DNA of 64,000 bases, taken from contig CP051246.1 of assembly GCA_017795085.1 (NCBI GenBank), positions 310,001 through 374,000 of the forward strand. The letters are read 5' to 3'. Positions 18,256 to 27,485 of this stretch are shown one piece after another. A program made the translations under genes and the position numbers. The notes beneath the pieces were generated by a model. The model was given only the letters and a program-made list of their open reading frames with translations, had not been told where the DNA came from and made no database searches. Numbering within the stretch: the first letter of the stretch is position 1; the number at the start of each line of letters is the position of its first letter. Source of the DNA: Salegentibacter sp. (GTDB lineage Bacteria; Bacteroidota; Bacteroidia; Flavobacteriales; Flavobacteriaceae).

Positions 18256-18636
18256 TAACATAATCTATTTTTAAAAAAACAATTGATAATTTAGATTCCA
18301 AACTAAATTAAAGGTTTCTTGTTTTTATTTTTTGCTCCCCCAAAAAAAGAAACAAAAAAAGGCGCCCTATGTGGAGGTGTTTTTTTGGTAACAAGGCCAA
18401 AAAATCGCAAATCAGCAGCTAAATTTTTCCCATGGCTTCAAAAATTATTAACGCTGCTGATTCGCTACACTCACAAACGGAGATAAAGCTCGCTAAGCTC
18501 GAAAAAATAGTACTACCTATTAGTTAATTATAATAGAATTAATGCTATTTGAGCATAATTCACAGATATGAAATTCGAACAAGTGAAAGAGAAGCAGCGA
18601 GTCAGAATTCCCCTTCGGGGGTTAGGGAGCTGGATT
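18256..18636. repeat. Gene-free stretch with repeat-like sequence
   Basis: No credible gene. It contains an A-rich motif (TTTTTGCTCCCCCAAAAAAA at about 18330), a stretch resembling Flavobacteriaceae intergenic repeats with CTCGCTAAGCTCG at 18490, and a CCCCTTCGGGG mini-hairpin at 18610-18620. The last resembles the CCCC-loop-GGGG repeat noted near pheT and inside recG. Confidence 0.4.
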
Positions 18637-19158
18637 TTATATAAACTGCCTTACTTCCCTTTTGACATAAGCCAAAGCCGCATCAGAAGGGGCAGATTTT
18701 TCCATCAGACTTTTCAGTATCGTTTCCCGAAGTGAATCGGCATCGTGTACTTCTTCCATACTGCTGGCTTTTCTAATAATCCCGATAGTCGCATTTTTTG
18801 CGGTTTTTATGTAATCCCAGCAATCGGCGCTAATGTAAATTTGTTGTGCCAGGTTATGCTCAAATTCCTGTTCTATGGTTTTAATAAGCAGTTGCTCATA
18901 TAAATTAGCTTCATCACCTGTAGGTTTTATTCTGAATAATAGCTTTCCCGGGGAAATACGCTCCAGAAACAAGGTCATGCGTTCATAGGCTTGAAGCCTA
19001 ACAGGAAGTGAATTTTTTTGATTTTCCTTCCGCATTATAAATCGCCTGCGTGTTTCTTCATTCTTTAAAAATGAATTTAAAAAATAATAAGCTACGGCCG
19101 CAACAATTAATGCCGGTAAAACTGCAGTGATAATTAAACTGAATTCTATATTGTTCAT
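18637..19158 (-). CDS. Conserved single-helix membrane protein (possibly DUF7935)
   Basis: 173 residues. One N-terminal membrane segment (IITAVLPALIVAAVAYYFLNSF) is followed by a basic juxtamembrane stretch (KNEETRRRFIMRKENQK) and a helical soluble domain with VRLQAYERMTLFLERISPGKLLFRI and LAQQIYISADCWDYIKTAK. I associate this pattern with an uncharacterised Flavobacteriaceae family (DUF7935), but only from memory. Its ATG overlaps the stop of the GltB-like flavoprotein gene by 4 nt, so the two are translationally coupled. The flavoprotein also has a single N-terminal membrane helix, so they may form one membrane complex; that is inference. Confidence 0.7.
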   Translation of the reverse strand: MNNIEFSLIITAVLPALIVAAVAYYFLNSFLKNEETRRRFIMRKENQKNSLPVRLQAYERMTLFLERISPGKLLFRIKPTGDEANLYEQLLIKTIEQEFEHNLAQQIYISADCWDYIKTAKNATIGIIRKASSMEEVHDADSLRETILKSLMEKSAPSDAALAYVKREVRQFI

Positions 19159-20777
19159 TTCTCTTGTTTGTGTACTGAGGTTTCTTCGGTTTCAGCTTCT
19201 TTGGTCTCCACATCTTTTTCTTTAAACTTTCCGCCTAAATGAGGAGATTCAATGTGTTCTTTCACTCCATTAAAAGGAACTTTAGCTTTGTTATAAGCAA
19301 AAGTTGCCGCAAGTGTTTTTGCCAGGTTTTTATCGCTCAGGTTAATTTCCACATCGTCCATCGTGAACTGGCAGGGATGTTCGTAACCACAAGCATGGGT
19401 GATTTCCAGCAATTCTTTTTTGAATTTGCTAAAATAATAATTTACACGTTCCGATTTATCTTTTACGTTTAAACCTGCCTGGAGCCACCGGTTTTGTGTA
19501 GCCACGCCGGTAGGGCAGGTATTGTTATGGCAGGACTGTGCCTGGATACAACCAATACTGAGCATTGCTTCCCTTGCCACATTTATACAATCAGCGCCCA
19601 TGGCCATAGCCATTACCGCTTTTGCCGGAAAGCCCAGTTTTCCGCTGGCAATAAAAACAATGCGGTTAGTAAGGCCGCGTTTTAGGAAAATTTGATATAC
19701 ATCGGCAAATGCGTATATCCACGGCAAAGAAACGTGATCGGCAAAACTGGGCGGTGCTGCCCCGGTGCCACCTTCACCGCCATCTATACTTATAAAATCG
19801 GGACCGTGATTGGTCTTTTCCATAAGTTCCGCTAATTCCTCCCATTGTTTTGGATTTCCCACTGCCGATTTAATTCCTACAGGGAGGCCGGTAGCATCAG
19901 CAATATTTTCAATAAAACCTATTAATTCTTCAATTGTGCTAAAGGCGGAATGTGAGGGAGGGGACAAGACATCTTTTCCAAGCGGGATATGTCTGATTTC
20001 AGCAATTTCTTTGGTGATTTTAGAAGCAGGGAGTACTCCGCCTTTTCCGGGTTTTGCCCCTTGCGAAAGTTTAATTTCAATGGCCCTGATTTGCGGGTTT
20101 TCTGAAATTAATTCCTTCATTTTTTCCATAGAAAAATTTCCGCTTTCATCCCTAACCCCAAAATACGCGGTTCCGATTTGAAAGATCACATCAGCCCCTT
20201 TATTGTGATAATTCGAGAATCCGCCTTCGCCGGTGTTGTGAAAAGCAGCGGCTTTACGGCAGCCAATGTTAAGGGCTTCTATAGCTTTAGCTGAGAGGGA
20301 GCCAAAACTCATTGCTGAAACGTTAATAACCGATGCCGGCCGAAAAGGCCTCTTACGTTTATGGTGAGCTCCCATTACTTTAGCACAGGCCACGAAATCA
20401 TTTTCTTTTCGGTTTATGTGATTTTCAGGAAGCTTAAAGGGGAATAAAGAATTATTGATAAAGATATAATGATTGTCATAAATATCCTGGTCGGTACCAA
20501 AGCCTTCGTAATTATTTACATTTTTTGCCGAGGCATAGACCCAGCCCCGTTCCCGCCGGTTAAATGGTAATTCTTCCCGGTTGTTGGCAACAATATATTG
20601 TCGCAATTCGGGACCAAAGCTTTCCAGAAAATACCGTAAATGGCCTACTACCGGAAAATTGTGTAAAATAGTATGCTTTCGCTTAAAAAAGATATCACTT
20701 AAAGCTACTAAAAACAGTAAAATAAGAATCCATCCCCACCAGGGAATTACACTTAAAATCGAAGTTATTTTATCCAT
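19155..20777 (-). CDS. Membrane-anchored FMN-binding glutamate-synthase-like protein
   Basis: A 540-residue protein with the FMN/synthase barrel of glutamate synthase (GltB centre) but no glutaminase domain. A membrane helix (SVIPWWGWILILLFLVALSDIFF) is at residues ~8-31. Diagnostic segments are INVSAMSFGSLSAKAIEALN, the ammonia/2-oxoglutarate site region KLSQGAKPGKGGVLP, FISIDGGEGGTGAAP for FMN phosphate, and SIGCIQAQSCHNNTCPTGVATQ, whose cysteines match the 3Fe-4S cluster. The tail is highly charged and rich in Glu/Lys. The natural reaction of these short GltB-like proteins is not established; glutamate synthesis with an outside ammonia source is only one possibility. It is 3 nt downstream of the M20 hydrolase and overlaps the next membrane protein gene. 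Confidence 0.88.
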   Translation of the reverse strand: MDKITSILSVIPWWGWILILLFLVALSDIFFKRKHTILHNFPVVGHLRYFLESFGPELRQYIVANNREELPFNRRERGWVYASAKNVNNYEGFGTDQDIYDNHYIFINNSLFPFKLPENHINRKENDFVACAKVMGAHHKRKRPFRPASVINVSAMSFGSLSAKAIEALNIGCRKAAAFHNTGEGGFSNYHNKGADVIFQIGTAYFGVRDESGNFSMEKMKELISENPQIRAIEIKLSQGAKPGKGGVLPASKITKEIAEIRHIPLGKDVLSPPSHSAFSTIEELIGFIENIADATGLPVGIKSAVGNPKQWEELAELMEKTNHGPDFISIDGGEGGTGAAPPSFADHVSLPWIYAFADVYQIFLKRGLTNRIVFIASGKLGFPAKAVMAMAMGADCINVAREAMLSIGCIQAQSCHNNTCPTGVATQNRWLQAGLNVKDKSERVNYYFSKFKKELLEITHACGYEHPCQFTMDDVEINLSDKNLAKTLAATFAYNKAKVPFNGVKEHIESPHLGGKFKEKDVETKEAETEETSVHKQEK

Positions 20778-20780
20778 TTT

Positions 20781-22061
20781 TTATTGATTTAAATAATCTA
20801 AAGCTAATTGGCTTAAAGTTTTTACGCCCAGTAACATCCCACTTTCATCAATATAAAAATCGGGAGTGTGGTGAGGAGCGGCTTCCTTGTTGTCTTCGGG
20901 CATTCCACCCAGGTAGAAGAAAAGTCCCGGAACTTCTTCCTGGAAAAAGGAAAAGTCTTCGCCGCCTGTTGTGGGTTTCATCAGTTTTACATTTTCTTTC
21001 CCGGCGGTTTTTTGCAAGGTAGGTAGCATTTTATCGGTGAGTTCGGGATTATTATAAGTGATGCTGGTCATGTTTTTGATTTCTATACTTGCTTTTCCGC
21101 CATAAGCCTCAGCAATTGCGGGAACCATTTTGTTTATTCTGCGCAAAAGCAATTCTTTCATATCGGCATCAAGCGAGCGAATGGTACCAACCATTTCGGC
21201 TGTTTCGGGAATGATATTAAAACGTACACCGCTGTTTATTTTTCCCACCGTAATTACCGCTGCCCCGTCGAGTAATTTTGATTCACGGCTGATGATACTT
21301 TGTAGGCCATCAATAATTTTCGCTGAAATAAAAATCGGGTCAACACCGCTCCAGGGTTGGGAGCCGTGGGTTTGTTTGCCTTCTACTTTTATTTTGAATT
21401 CTTCTACCGCAGCCATCATTCCTTCAGGCGTGTATTTAATAGTATTTACCGGAGTTTCAGAATTGATATGGAGTCCGAAAATCGCATCCACATCGGGATT
21501 TTTGAGGACACCTTCTTTAATCATTAACGAGGCCCCGCCTTCTTCGCCTTCAGGAGCGCCTTCTTCAGCAGGTTGAAAAATAAATTTTATCGTGCCGTTA
21601 ATTTTGTCTTTGTTATTGGCCAGAACTTCAGCAACTCCCATTAAAATTGCCACGTGGGTGTCGTGGCCACAGGCGTGCATCACCCCGGTTTTCTCACCCA
21701 TAAATTCGGTTACCACTTCTGATTTAAAGGGCAAATCACTACGTTCGGTTACCGGCAGGGCATCCATATCTGCCCTCAGGGCTACGGTTTTACCTTCATT
21801 GTCGCCTTTTAAGATGCCAACCACCCCGGTATGGGCGACTTCGATTTGTACTTCAATTCCTAGACTTTTCAGGTGCTCGGCTACTTTTTTGGCGGTTTTA
21901 AATTCCCGGTTAGAGAGTTCGGGATTTTGGTGAATATTACGGCGCCATTCTATCACTTTTTCTTCAAGATCTTCCGCAGCACGGCTAATTTCAGAATCTA
22001 TTTCCTGGGAATACAGGTTTAAACCGATTAAAATAAACAGGCAGGTGAAAATGCTTTTCAT
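20781..22061 (-). CDS. Exported M20D-family amidohydrolase
   Basis: 426 residues, with a signal peptide MKSIFTCLFILIGLNLYSQ. The M20D (IAA-amino-acid hydrolase/N-acyl-amino-acid amidohydrolase) pattern is clear: ALRADMDALPV, the metal ligands in MHACGHDTHVAILMG, the QPAEEG acid pair and the C-terminal HHTPDFYID. The dimerisation domain carries VEGKQTHGSQPWSGVDPI. It probably removes an acyl group from an amino acid or a similar amide in the periplasm. It is the first gene of a unit with the GltB-like flavoprotein 3 nt downstream, which suggests linked nitrogen or glutamate handling; that link is inference. Confidence 0.92.
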   Translation of the reverse strand: MKSIFTCLFILIGLNLYSQEIDSEISRAAEDLEEKVIEWRRNIHQNPELSNREFKTAKKVAEHLKSLGIEVQIEVAHTGVVGILKGDNEGKTVALRADMDALPVTERSDLPFKSEVVTEFMGEKTGVMHACGHDTHVAILMGVAEVLANNKDKINGTIKFIFQPAEEGAPEGEEGGASLMIKEGVLKNPDVDAIFGLHINSETPVNTIKYTPEGMMAAVEEFKIKVEGKQTHGSQPWSGVDPIFISAKIIDGLQSIISRESKLLDGAAVITVGKINSGVRFNIIPETAEMVGTIRSLDADMKELLLRRINKMVPAIAEAYGGKASIEIKNMTSITYNNPELTDKMLPTLQKTAGKENVKLMKPTTGGEDFSFFQEEVPGLFFYLGGMPEDNKEAAPHHTPDFYIDESGMLLGVKTLSQLALDYLNQ

Positions 22062-22245
22062 AGGTGCGGAATTTGATTTTAAATTATTTCCCGAATTTTT
22101 TAAGATAGTATTCAGGCTTTTAACTAAGGTAACTAAAGATATTTAAAATATGATTTTTAAGAAACCCGATTTGAGGTTTGTGTAAAAGAAAAGCTGAAAC
22201 GGGTTTAGATTTTTACTCATTTTAGTTAAATTCACCGTTTTAAAA

Positions 22246-22252
22246 AAGGAGG
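22246..22252 (+). promoter_or_regulatory. Strong Shine-Dalgarno deciding a TTG start
   Basis: AAGGAGG lies 4 nt before TTG 22257. This is unusual in Bacteroidota, where leaders mostly lack such motifs. No in-frame ATG exists before the Walker A region, so the motif supports TTG as the initiator. Confidence 0.75.
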
Positions 22253-22256
22253 AAAA

Positions 22257-24575
22257 TTGGAAGCTTATTTAGCCGAATTGAATGATGCGCAGCGGGCGCC
22301 CGTGCTGCAAAAAGACGGGGCAATGATCGTAATTGCCGGAGCAGGATCGGGAAAAACACGAGTGCTCACCTATCGTATTGCTTATTTGATGAGCAAGGGG
22401 GTAGACCCGTTTAATATTCTCTCACTTACCTTTACCAACAAGGCCGCACGGGAAATGAAAAACCGTATTGCCAAAATTGTGGGCAACAGCGAGGCGAAAA
22501 ATCTTTGGATGGGAACTTTTCATTCCATTTTCGCAAAGATCCTTCGGTTTGAAGCCGATAAACTGGGGTATCCTTCCAACTTTACGATTTACGACACCCA
22601 GGATTCGCAAAGTGTAATTCGTGCGATTATTAAAGATTTCAGGCTTGATAAGGATGTTTACAAATACAAACAGGTTTACAGTCGTATTTCTTCCTATAAA
22701 AACAGTTTGATAACCGTTAAAGCGTATTTTCAGAATCCTGAATTGCGGGAAGCAGATGCGATGTCTAAGAAACCCCGAATGGGAGATATTTACCAGGAAT
22801 ATGTGGAACGCTGCTTTAAGGCCGGGGCGATGGATTTTGATGATTTATTATTAAAAACCAATGAGCTGCTGAATCGTTTTCCGGAAGTGCTTCATAAGTA
22901 CCAAAACCGTTTTCGGTATATTTTGGTTGATGAGTACCAGGATACCAACCATTCGCAGTACCTGATTGTTAAAGCGCTTTCCGATAAATTTCAGAATATA
23001 TGTGTGGTAGGGGATGATGCGCAGAGTATTTATGCCTTTCGTGGGGCGAACATTAACAACATTTTGAATTTCCAGAAAGATTATGAGAATGTGGAAATGT
23101 ACCGCCTGGAGCAAAACTACCGCTCTACCAAAAATATTGTAAATGCAGCGAATTCCATTATCGATAAAAATCAAACCAAACTGGAGAAAGTGGTTTGGAC
23201 CGCCAATGATGAAGGTCCTAAAATTGTGGTTAACCGTTTGCTTACCGATGGGGAGGAAGGACGCTATGTAGCCAGTTCTATTTTTGAAAATAGAATGCAG
23301 AATCAATTACAAAATAAAGATTTTGCTATTTTATATCGAACCAATGCGCAAAGTAGGTCTATAGAAGATGCACTTCGGAAAAAGGAAATCCCTTATCGAA
23401 TTTATGGAGGGCTTTCATTTTATCAGCGTAAGGAAATTAAGGATGTGCTGGCTTATTTGCGCCTGCTAATCAACCCCAAAGATGAGGAAGCGGTGAAACG
23501 GGTGATCAACTATCCTACCCGTGGTATTGGACAAACCACTATGGATAAACTTAACATTGCGGCCAATCAGTATGATAAGTCTATTTTTGAAGTGATTGAG
23601 AATATAGATCACCTTAATTTAGGGATAAATTCGGGTACGCGAAATAAGCTAAAGAACTTCGTGAATATGATCAAGAGTTTCACGATTTTAGCTGAAAATG
23701 CTGATGCTTTTACCGTAGCCGATACGGTTGCGAAAAAAACCGGTTTGCTTCAAGAATTAAAGAAAGACGGTACTCCCGAAGGGATCGCACGAATTGAAAA
23801 TATTGAGGAATTGCTCAACGGGGTTCGGGATTTTGTGGAAGAGCAGAAAGAACTTGCCGATGCCAACGGCTCCCTGGCTGAATTTCTTGAAGATGTGGCC
23901 CTGGCTACCGATATGGATAAAGACACCGGCGATGATGACCGGGTGGCGTTGATGACCATTCACCTGGCCAAAGGTCTGGAATTTCCGTATGTTTACATCG
24001 TTGGGCTGGAAGAGGATTTATTTCCTTCGGCTATGAGTATGAATACGCGAAGTGAATTGGAAGAAGAACGCCGACTTTTTTATGTGGCTTTAACCCGTGC
24101 TGAAAAACAAGCCTATCTTACTTATACGCAATCCCGATATCGCTGGGGAAAACTGGTAGATGCCGAACCAAGTCGATTTATCGAGGAAATTGATGATGAA
24201 TTTTTAGATTATATGATTCCGCAGGATGATTATAAATACAAACCGCTTATTGATACCGATATTTTTGGCGAGGTAGATAAGAGTAAATTGCGAACCAAAA
24301 AGCCAAAAAACGGCACCCCACCGCCTTCACATAAACCTACGGAATCACAACTTCGAAAATTGCGTAAATTAAAGCCTGCTGCAGCCGAACCTCCCAAAGC
24401 AACAAATAATATTCAGCTAGAGGCCGGAAATAAAGTTGAACATATGCGTTTTGGTAAAGGAAAGGTGCTTAAAATTGATGGAGTAGGGCAGGATAAAAAA
24501 GCAGAAATCGATTTTGAAAATGGCGGTATTAAAAAGCTCTTGCTTCGATTTGCTAAATTAAAAATGCTGGACTAG
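22257..24575 (+). CDS. ATP-dependent DNA helicase, UvrD/PcrA type
   Basis: A 772-residue superfamily 1A 3'-5' helicase for repair and replication. Motifs are Walker A AGAGSGKT (residues 27-34), Walker B LVDEYQDTN, VGDDAQSIYAFRGA, LEQNYRST, TIHLAKGLEFPYVYIVGLEED and the C-terminal FYVALTRAEKQAYLTY. A C-terminal Tudor-like tail (GNKVEHMRFGKGKVLKIDG ... KAEIDFENGGIKKLLLRFAKL) matches UvrD/PcrA proteins. It starts at TTG 22257; upstream in-frame sequence has no ATG and the next Met is just before Walker A. The K+ channel gene follows after 3 nt on the same strand. Confidence 0.95.
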   Translation: MEAYLAELNDAQRAPVLQKDGAMIVIAGAGSGKTRVLTYRIAYLMSKGVDPFNILSLTFTNKAAREMKNRIAKIVGNSEAKNLWMGTFHSIFAKILRFEADKLGYPSNFTIYDTQDSQSVIRAIIKDFRLDKDVYKYKQVYSRISSYKNSLITVKAYFQNPELREADAMSKKPRMGDIYQEYVERCFKAGAMDFDDLLLKTNELLNRFPEVLHKYQNRFRYILVDEYQDTNHSQYLIVKALSDKFQNICVVGDDAQSIYAFRGANINNILNFQKDYENVEMYRLEQNYRSTKNIVNAANSIIDKNQTKLEKVVWTANDEGPKIVVNRLLTDGEEGRYVASSIFENRMQNQLQNKDFAILYRTNAQSRSIEDALRKKEIPYRIYGGLSFYQRKEIKDVLAYLRLLINPKDEEAVKRVINYPTRGIGQTTMDKLNIAANQYDKSIFEVIENIDHLNLGINSGTRNKLKNFVNMIKSFTILAENADAFTVADTVAKKTGLLQELKKDGTPEGIARIENIEELLNGVRDFVEEQKELADANGSLAEFLEDVALATDMDKDTGDDDRVALMTIHLAKGLEFPYVYIVGLEEDLFPSAMSMNTRSELEEERRLFYVALTRAEKQAYLTYTQSRYRWGKLVDAEPSRFIEEIDDEFLDYMIPQDDYKYKPLIDTDIFGEVDKSKLRTKKPKNGTPPPSHKPTESQLRKLRKLKPAAAEPPKATNNIQLEAGNKVEHMRFGKGKVLKIDGVGQDKKAEIDFENGGIKKLLLRFAKLKMLD

Positions 24576-24578
24576 TCT

Positions 24579-25202
24579 ATGAATATAGCCAATATTGTAA
24601 TTACCCTGCTTTCTATTTTTAGTATTATTTTGCTGTCAATTAGTTTCTTTATTTCGCAAAACTCTGAAGTTTACAAACTTATCGGGTATTTCGATTTTGT
24701 ACTGTGCCTGGTATTTTTAGTCGATTTTTTTGTGCAATTTTTTAATACCCGAAACAAATGGCGTTATTTTTATACTAGCGGCTGGTTAGATTTGCTTTCT
24801 TCAATTCCGGTGGTTTACGAATTCCGGTTTATCAGGGTTTTTAGGGTTTTCCGGGTACTTCGTATATTGAAATCGGTTAAATTACTGGTTCGCTTTATTC
24901 GGGAAAACCGAGCGAGTTCTATGTACGGATTCGTAGTTTTTACTTCTTTTGTAACCCTGGTTTTAACAACCACCGGGGTACTTTATGTAGAGCAGGATAC
25001 CGGGAATATTCAAACCGCTGAAGATGCACTGTGGTGGAGTTTTGTAACGATTACTACCGTTGGTTATGGCGATTTCTATCCAGTGACTGGTATAGGTAAA
25101 GTTTTGGCATCTATTCTTATTTTCTGTGGAATTGCGTCTTTTGGAGCAGTGATTTCTTTTGTAAATCAAAAAGCTTCTTCTTTTAAGGAAATGAGTGGTT
25201 AA
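24579..25202 (+). CDS. Voltage-gated-type potassium channel (ion transport protein)
   Basis: 207 residues, a six-helix channel subunit. The S4-like voltage-sensor helix has regularly spaced arginines (FRFIRVFRVFRVLRILK, residues 82-98), and the pore loop holds the K+ selectivity filter TVGYGD at 160-165. S1 and S2 are IVITLLSIFSIILLSISFF and FDFVLCLVFLVDFFVQFF. S6 is GKVLASILIFCGIASFGAVI. No cytoplasmic ligand domain follows, so it is a short KvAP-like channel. It starts 3 nt after the helicase gene and is probably co-transcribed, with no evident functional link. Confidence 0.92.
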   Translation: MNIANIVITLLSIFSIILLSISFFISQNSEVYKLIGYFDFVLCLVFLVDFFVQFFNTRNKWRYFYTSGWLDLLSSIPVVYEFRFIRVFRVFRVLRILKSVKLLVRFIRENRASSMYGFVVFTSFVTLVLTTTGVLYVEQDTGNIQTAEDALWWSFVTITTVGYGDFYPVTGIGKVLASILIFCGIASFGAVISFVNQKASSFKEMSG

Positions 25203-25507
25203 ACTTGTGTTGTAAATATTAAAGTGAGTGGTGAGCCCTTACCTCCGCTTCTTCCAGACATCAAGCCGTCATTGCGAAGGAGGTACGATGAAGCAATCTG
25301 TTGATAGGAGCCTAGTAAGAAATAAATACTTAAAGATGGAGGAGGTAAGATTAAAGAGACAAGAAGCAAGATTCAGGAGGCTTTAAGATTTTTAATTTAG
25401 AATGTGAGCTGTCCTAAAGTGAGATAGGATAAGCATTTTTAGTAAAGAAAATAATTGGGATAAATCAAAGTGGAATTTGTAAATTCATAGTTTAAAAACC
25501 TATAGAT
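25203..25507. other. Gene-free stretch before the Sua5/YciO gene
   Basis: No gene seen. It contains the half-copy repeat at 25267-25304 and purine-rich low-complexity sequence (AGATGGAGGAGGTAAGATTAA around 25340). No clear promoter of the TAnnTTTG type was found before the gene at 25508. Confidence 0.4.
25267..25304. repeat. Dispersed intergenic repeat (family B), half copy
   Basis: CGTCATTGCGAAGGAGGTACGATGAAGCAATCTG is a widespread bacterial intergenic repeat type. A two-armed copy with the same ends lies at 37220-37305 after typA. Confidence 0.6.
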
Positions 25508-26128
25508 ATGGCTGAATTGATTAAAATCTACGATGAAAACCCGAGTCCTAAACATATTAATCGGGTAGTGGAAGCCTTACGTAACGGTGCTTTGGTTATT
25601 TATCCAACAGATACCGTTTACGGTCTGGGGTGTGATATTACGAATACTTCAGCGCTGGAGAAAATTGCGCAAATCAAAAAAGTAAAACTCGAAAAAGCCA
25701 ATTTCTCCTTTATTTGTGAAGATTTAAGTAATCTTTCCGACTATGTAAAACAAATAGATACCAGTACTTTTAAAATTTTAAAACGTACCCTTCCGGGACC
25801 TTATACTTTTGTCCTGCCCGGAAATAACAACCTACCCAATGTTTTTAAGAAGAAAAAGACAGTAGGAATCCGGGTACCTGATAATAATATTTGCCGGGCC
25901 CTGGTTTCGGCTTTGGGAAATCCTATTGTGTCCACTTCCATTCACGACGACGATGAGGTTTTGGAATACACCACCGATCCTGAATTGATCAAGGAAAAAT
26001 GGGATAACCTGGTAGATATCGTTATAGACGGCGGTTATGGAGATAATATTCCTTCTACAGTTATCGACCTTACCAGTGGTGAGCCTGAAGTAATTCGCGA
26101 AGGTAAGGGAAGTATTGAGATTATGTGA
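25508..26128 (+). CDS. Sua5/YciO/YrdC-family protein (threonylcarbamoyl-AMP synthase-like)
   Basis: 206 residues with the YrdC fold: GALVIYPTDTVYGLGCDITN is the hallmark, followed by KIAQIKKVKLEKANFSFIC, LPGPYTFVLPG, VGIRVPDNNICRAL, NPIVSTSIHD and the C-terminal PSTVIDLTSGEPEVIREG. Family enzymes convert threonine, bicarbonate and ATP to threonylcarbamoyl-AMP for tRNA t6A modification. The shorter YciO branch, which this resembles in length and in KKVKLEKANFSF, has a less certain activity. It stands alone on the plus strand. Confidence 0.9.
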   Translation: MAELIKIYDENPSPKHINRVVEALRNGALVIYPTDTVYGLGCDITNTSALEKIAQIKKVKLEKANFSFICEDLSNLSDYVKQIDTSTFKILKRTLPGPYTFVLPGNNNLPNVFKKKKTVGIRVPDNNICRALVSALGNPIVSTSIHDDDEVLEYTTDPELIKEKWDNLVDIVIDGGYGDNIPSTVIDLTSGEPEVIREGKGSIEIM

Positions 26129-26441
26129 TGGTTTGAAAATAGTTACTTTTAAACATTTTAAAATTCTTCGTTGAATTCAAGTGTCCCACTGCTAATCGGG
26201 ATGTACCGAGAAGTCTTTTTTTGAAAAATTAATTCCTGTTTACGGGTCTCCTTATTTTTAGATGTTTTGTTTGTTTTATATTAGGAAGACTACCGATACC
26301 CCTAAATGATTAGGTGTATAAATATATGGGTGTATAACACCGTCGGTCACAAGCTTTGCCGAGATTGTCGTAAAGATGGCATATCGATGACATAATCGAA
26401 TAAATCGACTTTGTGTATGTTTACAATAGATTTTAAAGATT
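26129..26441. other. Gene-free stretch entering an accessory patch
   Basis: No gene visible. At about 26330-26375 a GTGTATAACACCGTCGGT-type sequence occurs that has a similar counterpart at 29695-29725 beyond the TlpA pseudogene; the pair may mark the edges of transferred DNA. CGACTTTGTG at 26408 is a near match to the -7 element for the gene at 26442. Confidence 0.35.
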
Positions 26442-26696
26442 ATGGAAAAACAGATTTTATCAAAAAGGATTAAGGAATTAAGAATTTCTGAAAATTTATC
26501 TCAAGAAAAATTAGCTGAACTATCTAAACTTAGTTTAAGAACAATTCAAAGAATTGAGAAAGGAGAAGTAAAACCAACTTCCGATAGTATTTCAAGATTA
26601 TCATCGGCTCTAAATTGCCAGCTCACAAAAGTTACTGATGAACATTCAAAAGAAAATATTCAATTATTAAGATTTGTATACTTATCTAGTGCTATG

Positions 26697-27485
26697 TTAA
26701 TCATCAATTGACGGATAAAGTCTTTTTAGTTTTATTCTTGAATCCTTGGGTGTGAACTGCCAATTTATCGTCCCCCCTTTATTGTTACGGCTATCCTGCC
26801 AAGCATTCACCTCTTTTTTTATTTCATTCATTGTGGATATGTGCCTGTTAAGGCACTGCGCATTCAAAACATGCAGTTCTATCTCTGCCATGTTCAACCA
26901 ACTTCCGTGTTTGGGCGTGAATACAAATTCAAACCTGTCCCATAACCTTTTGGCCTCTCCCGGTTCGAAAGTTTCATAAAAGGCGGAAGCTGTATGTGTA
27001 TTGAAATTGTCCATCACAAGTGTTATTTTATCTGCCTCTGGATATTGCTCGTCCGCCAGCCTTTTGATGAATTTTGCCCAGTCTTTTTTCTTCTTGAACT
27101 TCGTTACCTCTACCAAGCGCTTTCCTTTCAAGGGTTCGTTGGCCATGAATATATTGACCATCCCATGCCTTACATATTCATAATCCACACGGGCTTCCTG
27201 TCCTGCTTTCATTGGAATGGAAATTTGGCCTGCCGAGATCAATTGTTTTGGGGACTCATCCATGCAGACCACGGGGTTTTGCTTATCGTAGGGCCTTTTG
27301 TAAACATCCAGCACCTGTTCCATGTTCGCAACGAACTCGGCGTTGCTTTCTGGCGGTATCACCCAGCCCTTTACTTTCCAAGGCTTAAGTTCGTTTTTTT
27401 TAAAACCTTCCCTACCGAAACGTGGGAGATGGCCGGTACATATTCCAACTCCACCATCTTGTCTGCCAATAACCTCAATGACCAT
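26697..27485 (-). CDS. IS630 transposase, catalytic (DDE) part, -1 frame
   Basis: The catalytic RNase-H-like domain of the IS630 transposase. The DDE residues are visible in CMDESPKQL, LVMDNFNTHTA and KHGSWLNMAEIELHVL. The nominal N-terminus (MVIEVIGRQDGG...) is out of the family frame. The genuine product enters this frame at KKNELKPWKVKGW, reached from the upstream frame by a -1 slip on AAAAAAAA at about 27397-27404. It ends in LKRLYPSIDD just inside the element's left end. All catalytic residues being present suggests the element may still be active. Confidence 0.85.
   Translation of the reverse strand: MVIEVIGRQDGGVGICTGHLPRFGREGFKKNELKPWKVKGWVIPPESNAEFVANMEQVLDVYKRPYDKQNPVVCMDESPKQLISAGQISIPMKAGQEARVDYEYVRHGMVNIFMANEPLKGKRLVEVTKFKKKKDWAKFIKRLADEQYPEADKITLVMDNFNTHTASAFYETFEPGEAKRLWDRFEFVFTPKHGSWLNMAEIELHVLNAQCLNRHISTMNEIKKEVNAWQDSRNNKGGTINWQFTPKDSRIKLKRLYPSIDD

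Noticed and set aside
19810..20181. 123-residue open frame on the plus strand
   Set aside because: It is antisense to the GltB-like gene, with Ser/Pro-rich composition typical of a shadow frame and no family resemblance.
22851..23306. 151-residue open frame on the minus strand
   Set aside because: It is antisense to the helicase motifs of the UvrD/PcrA gene.
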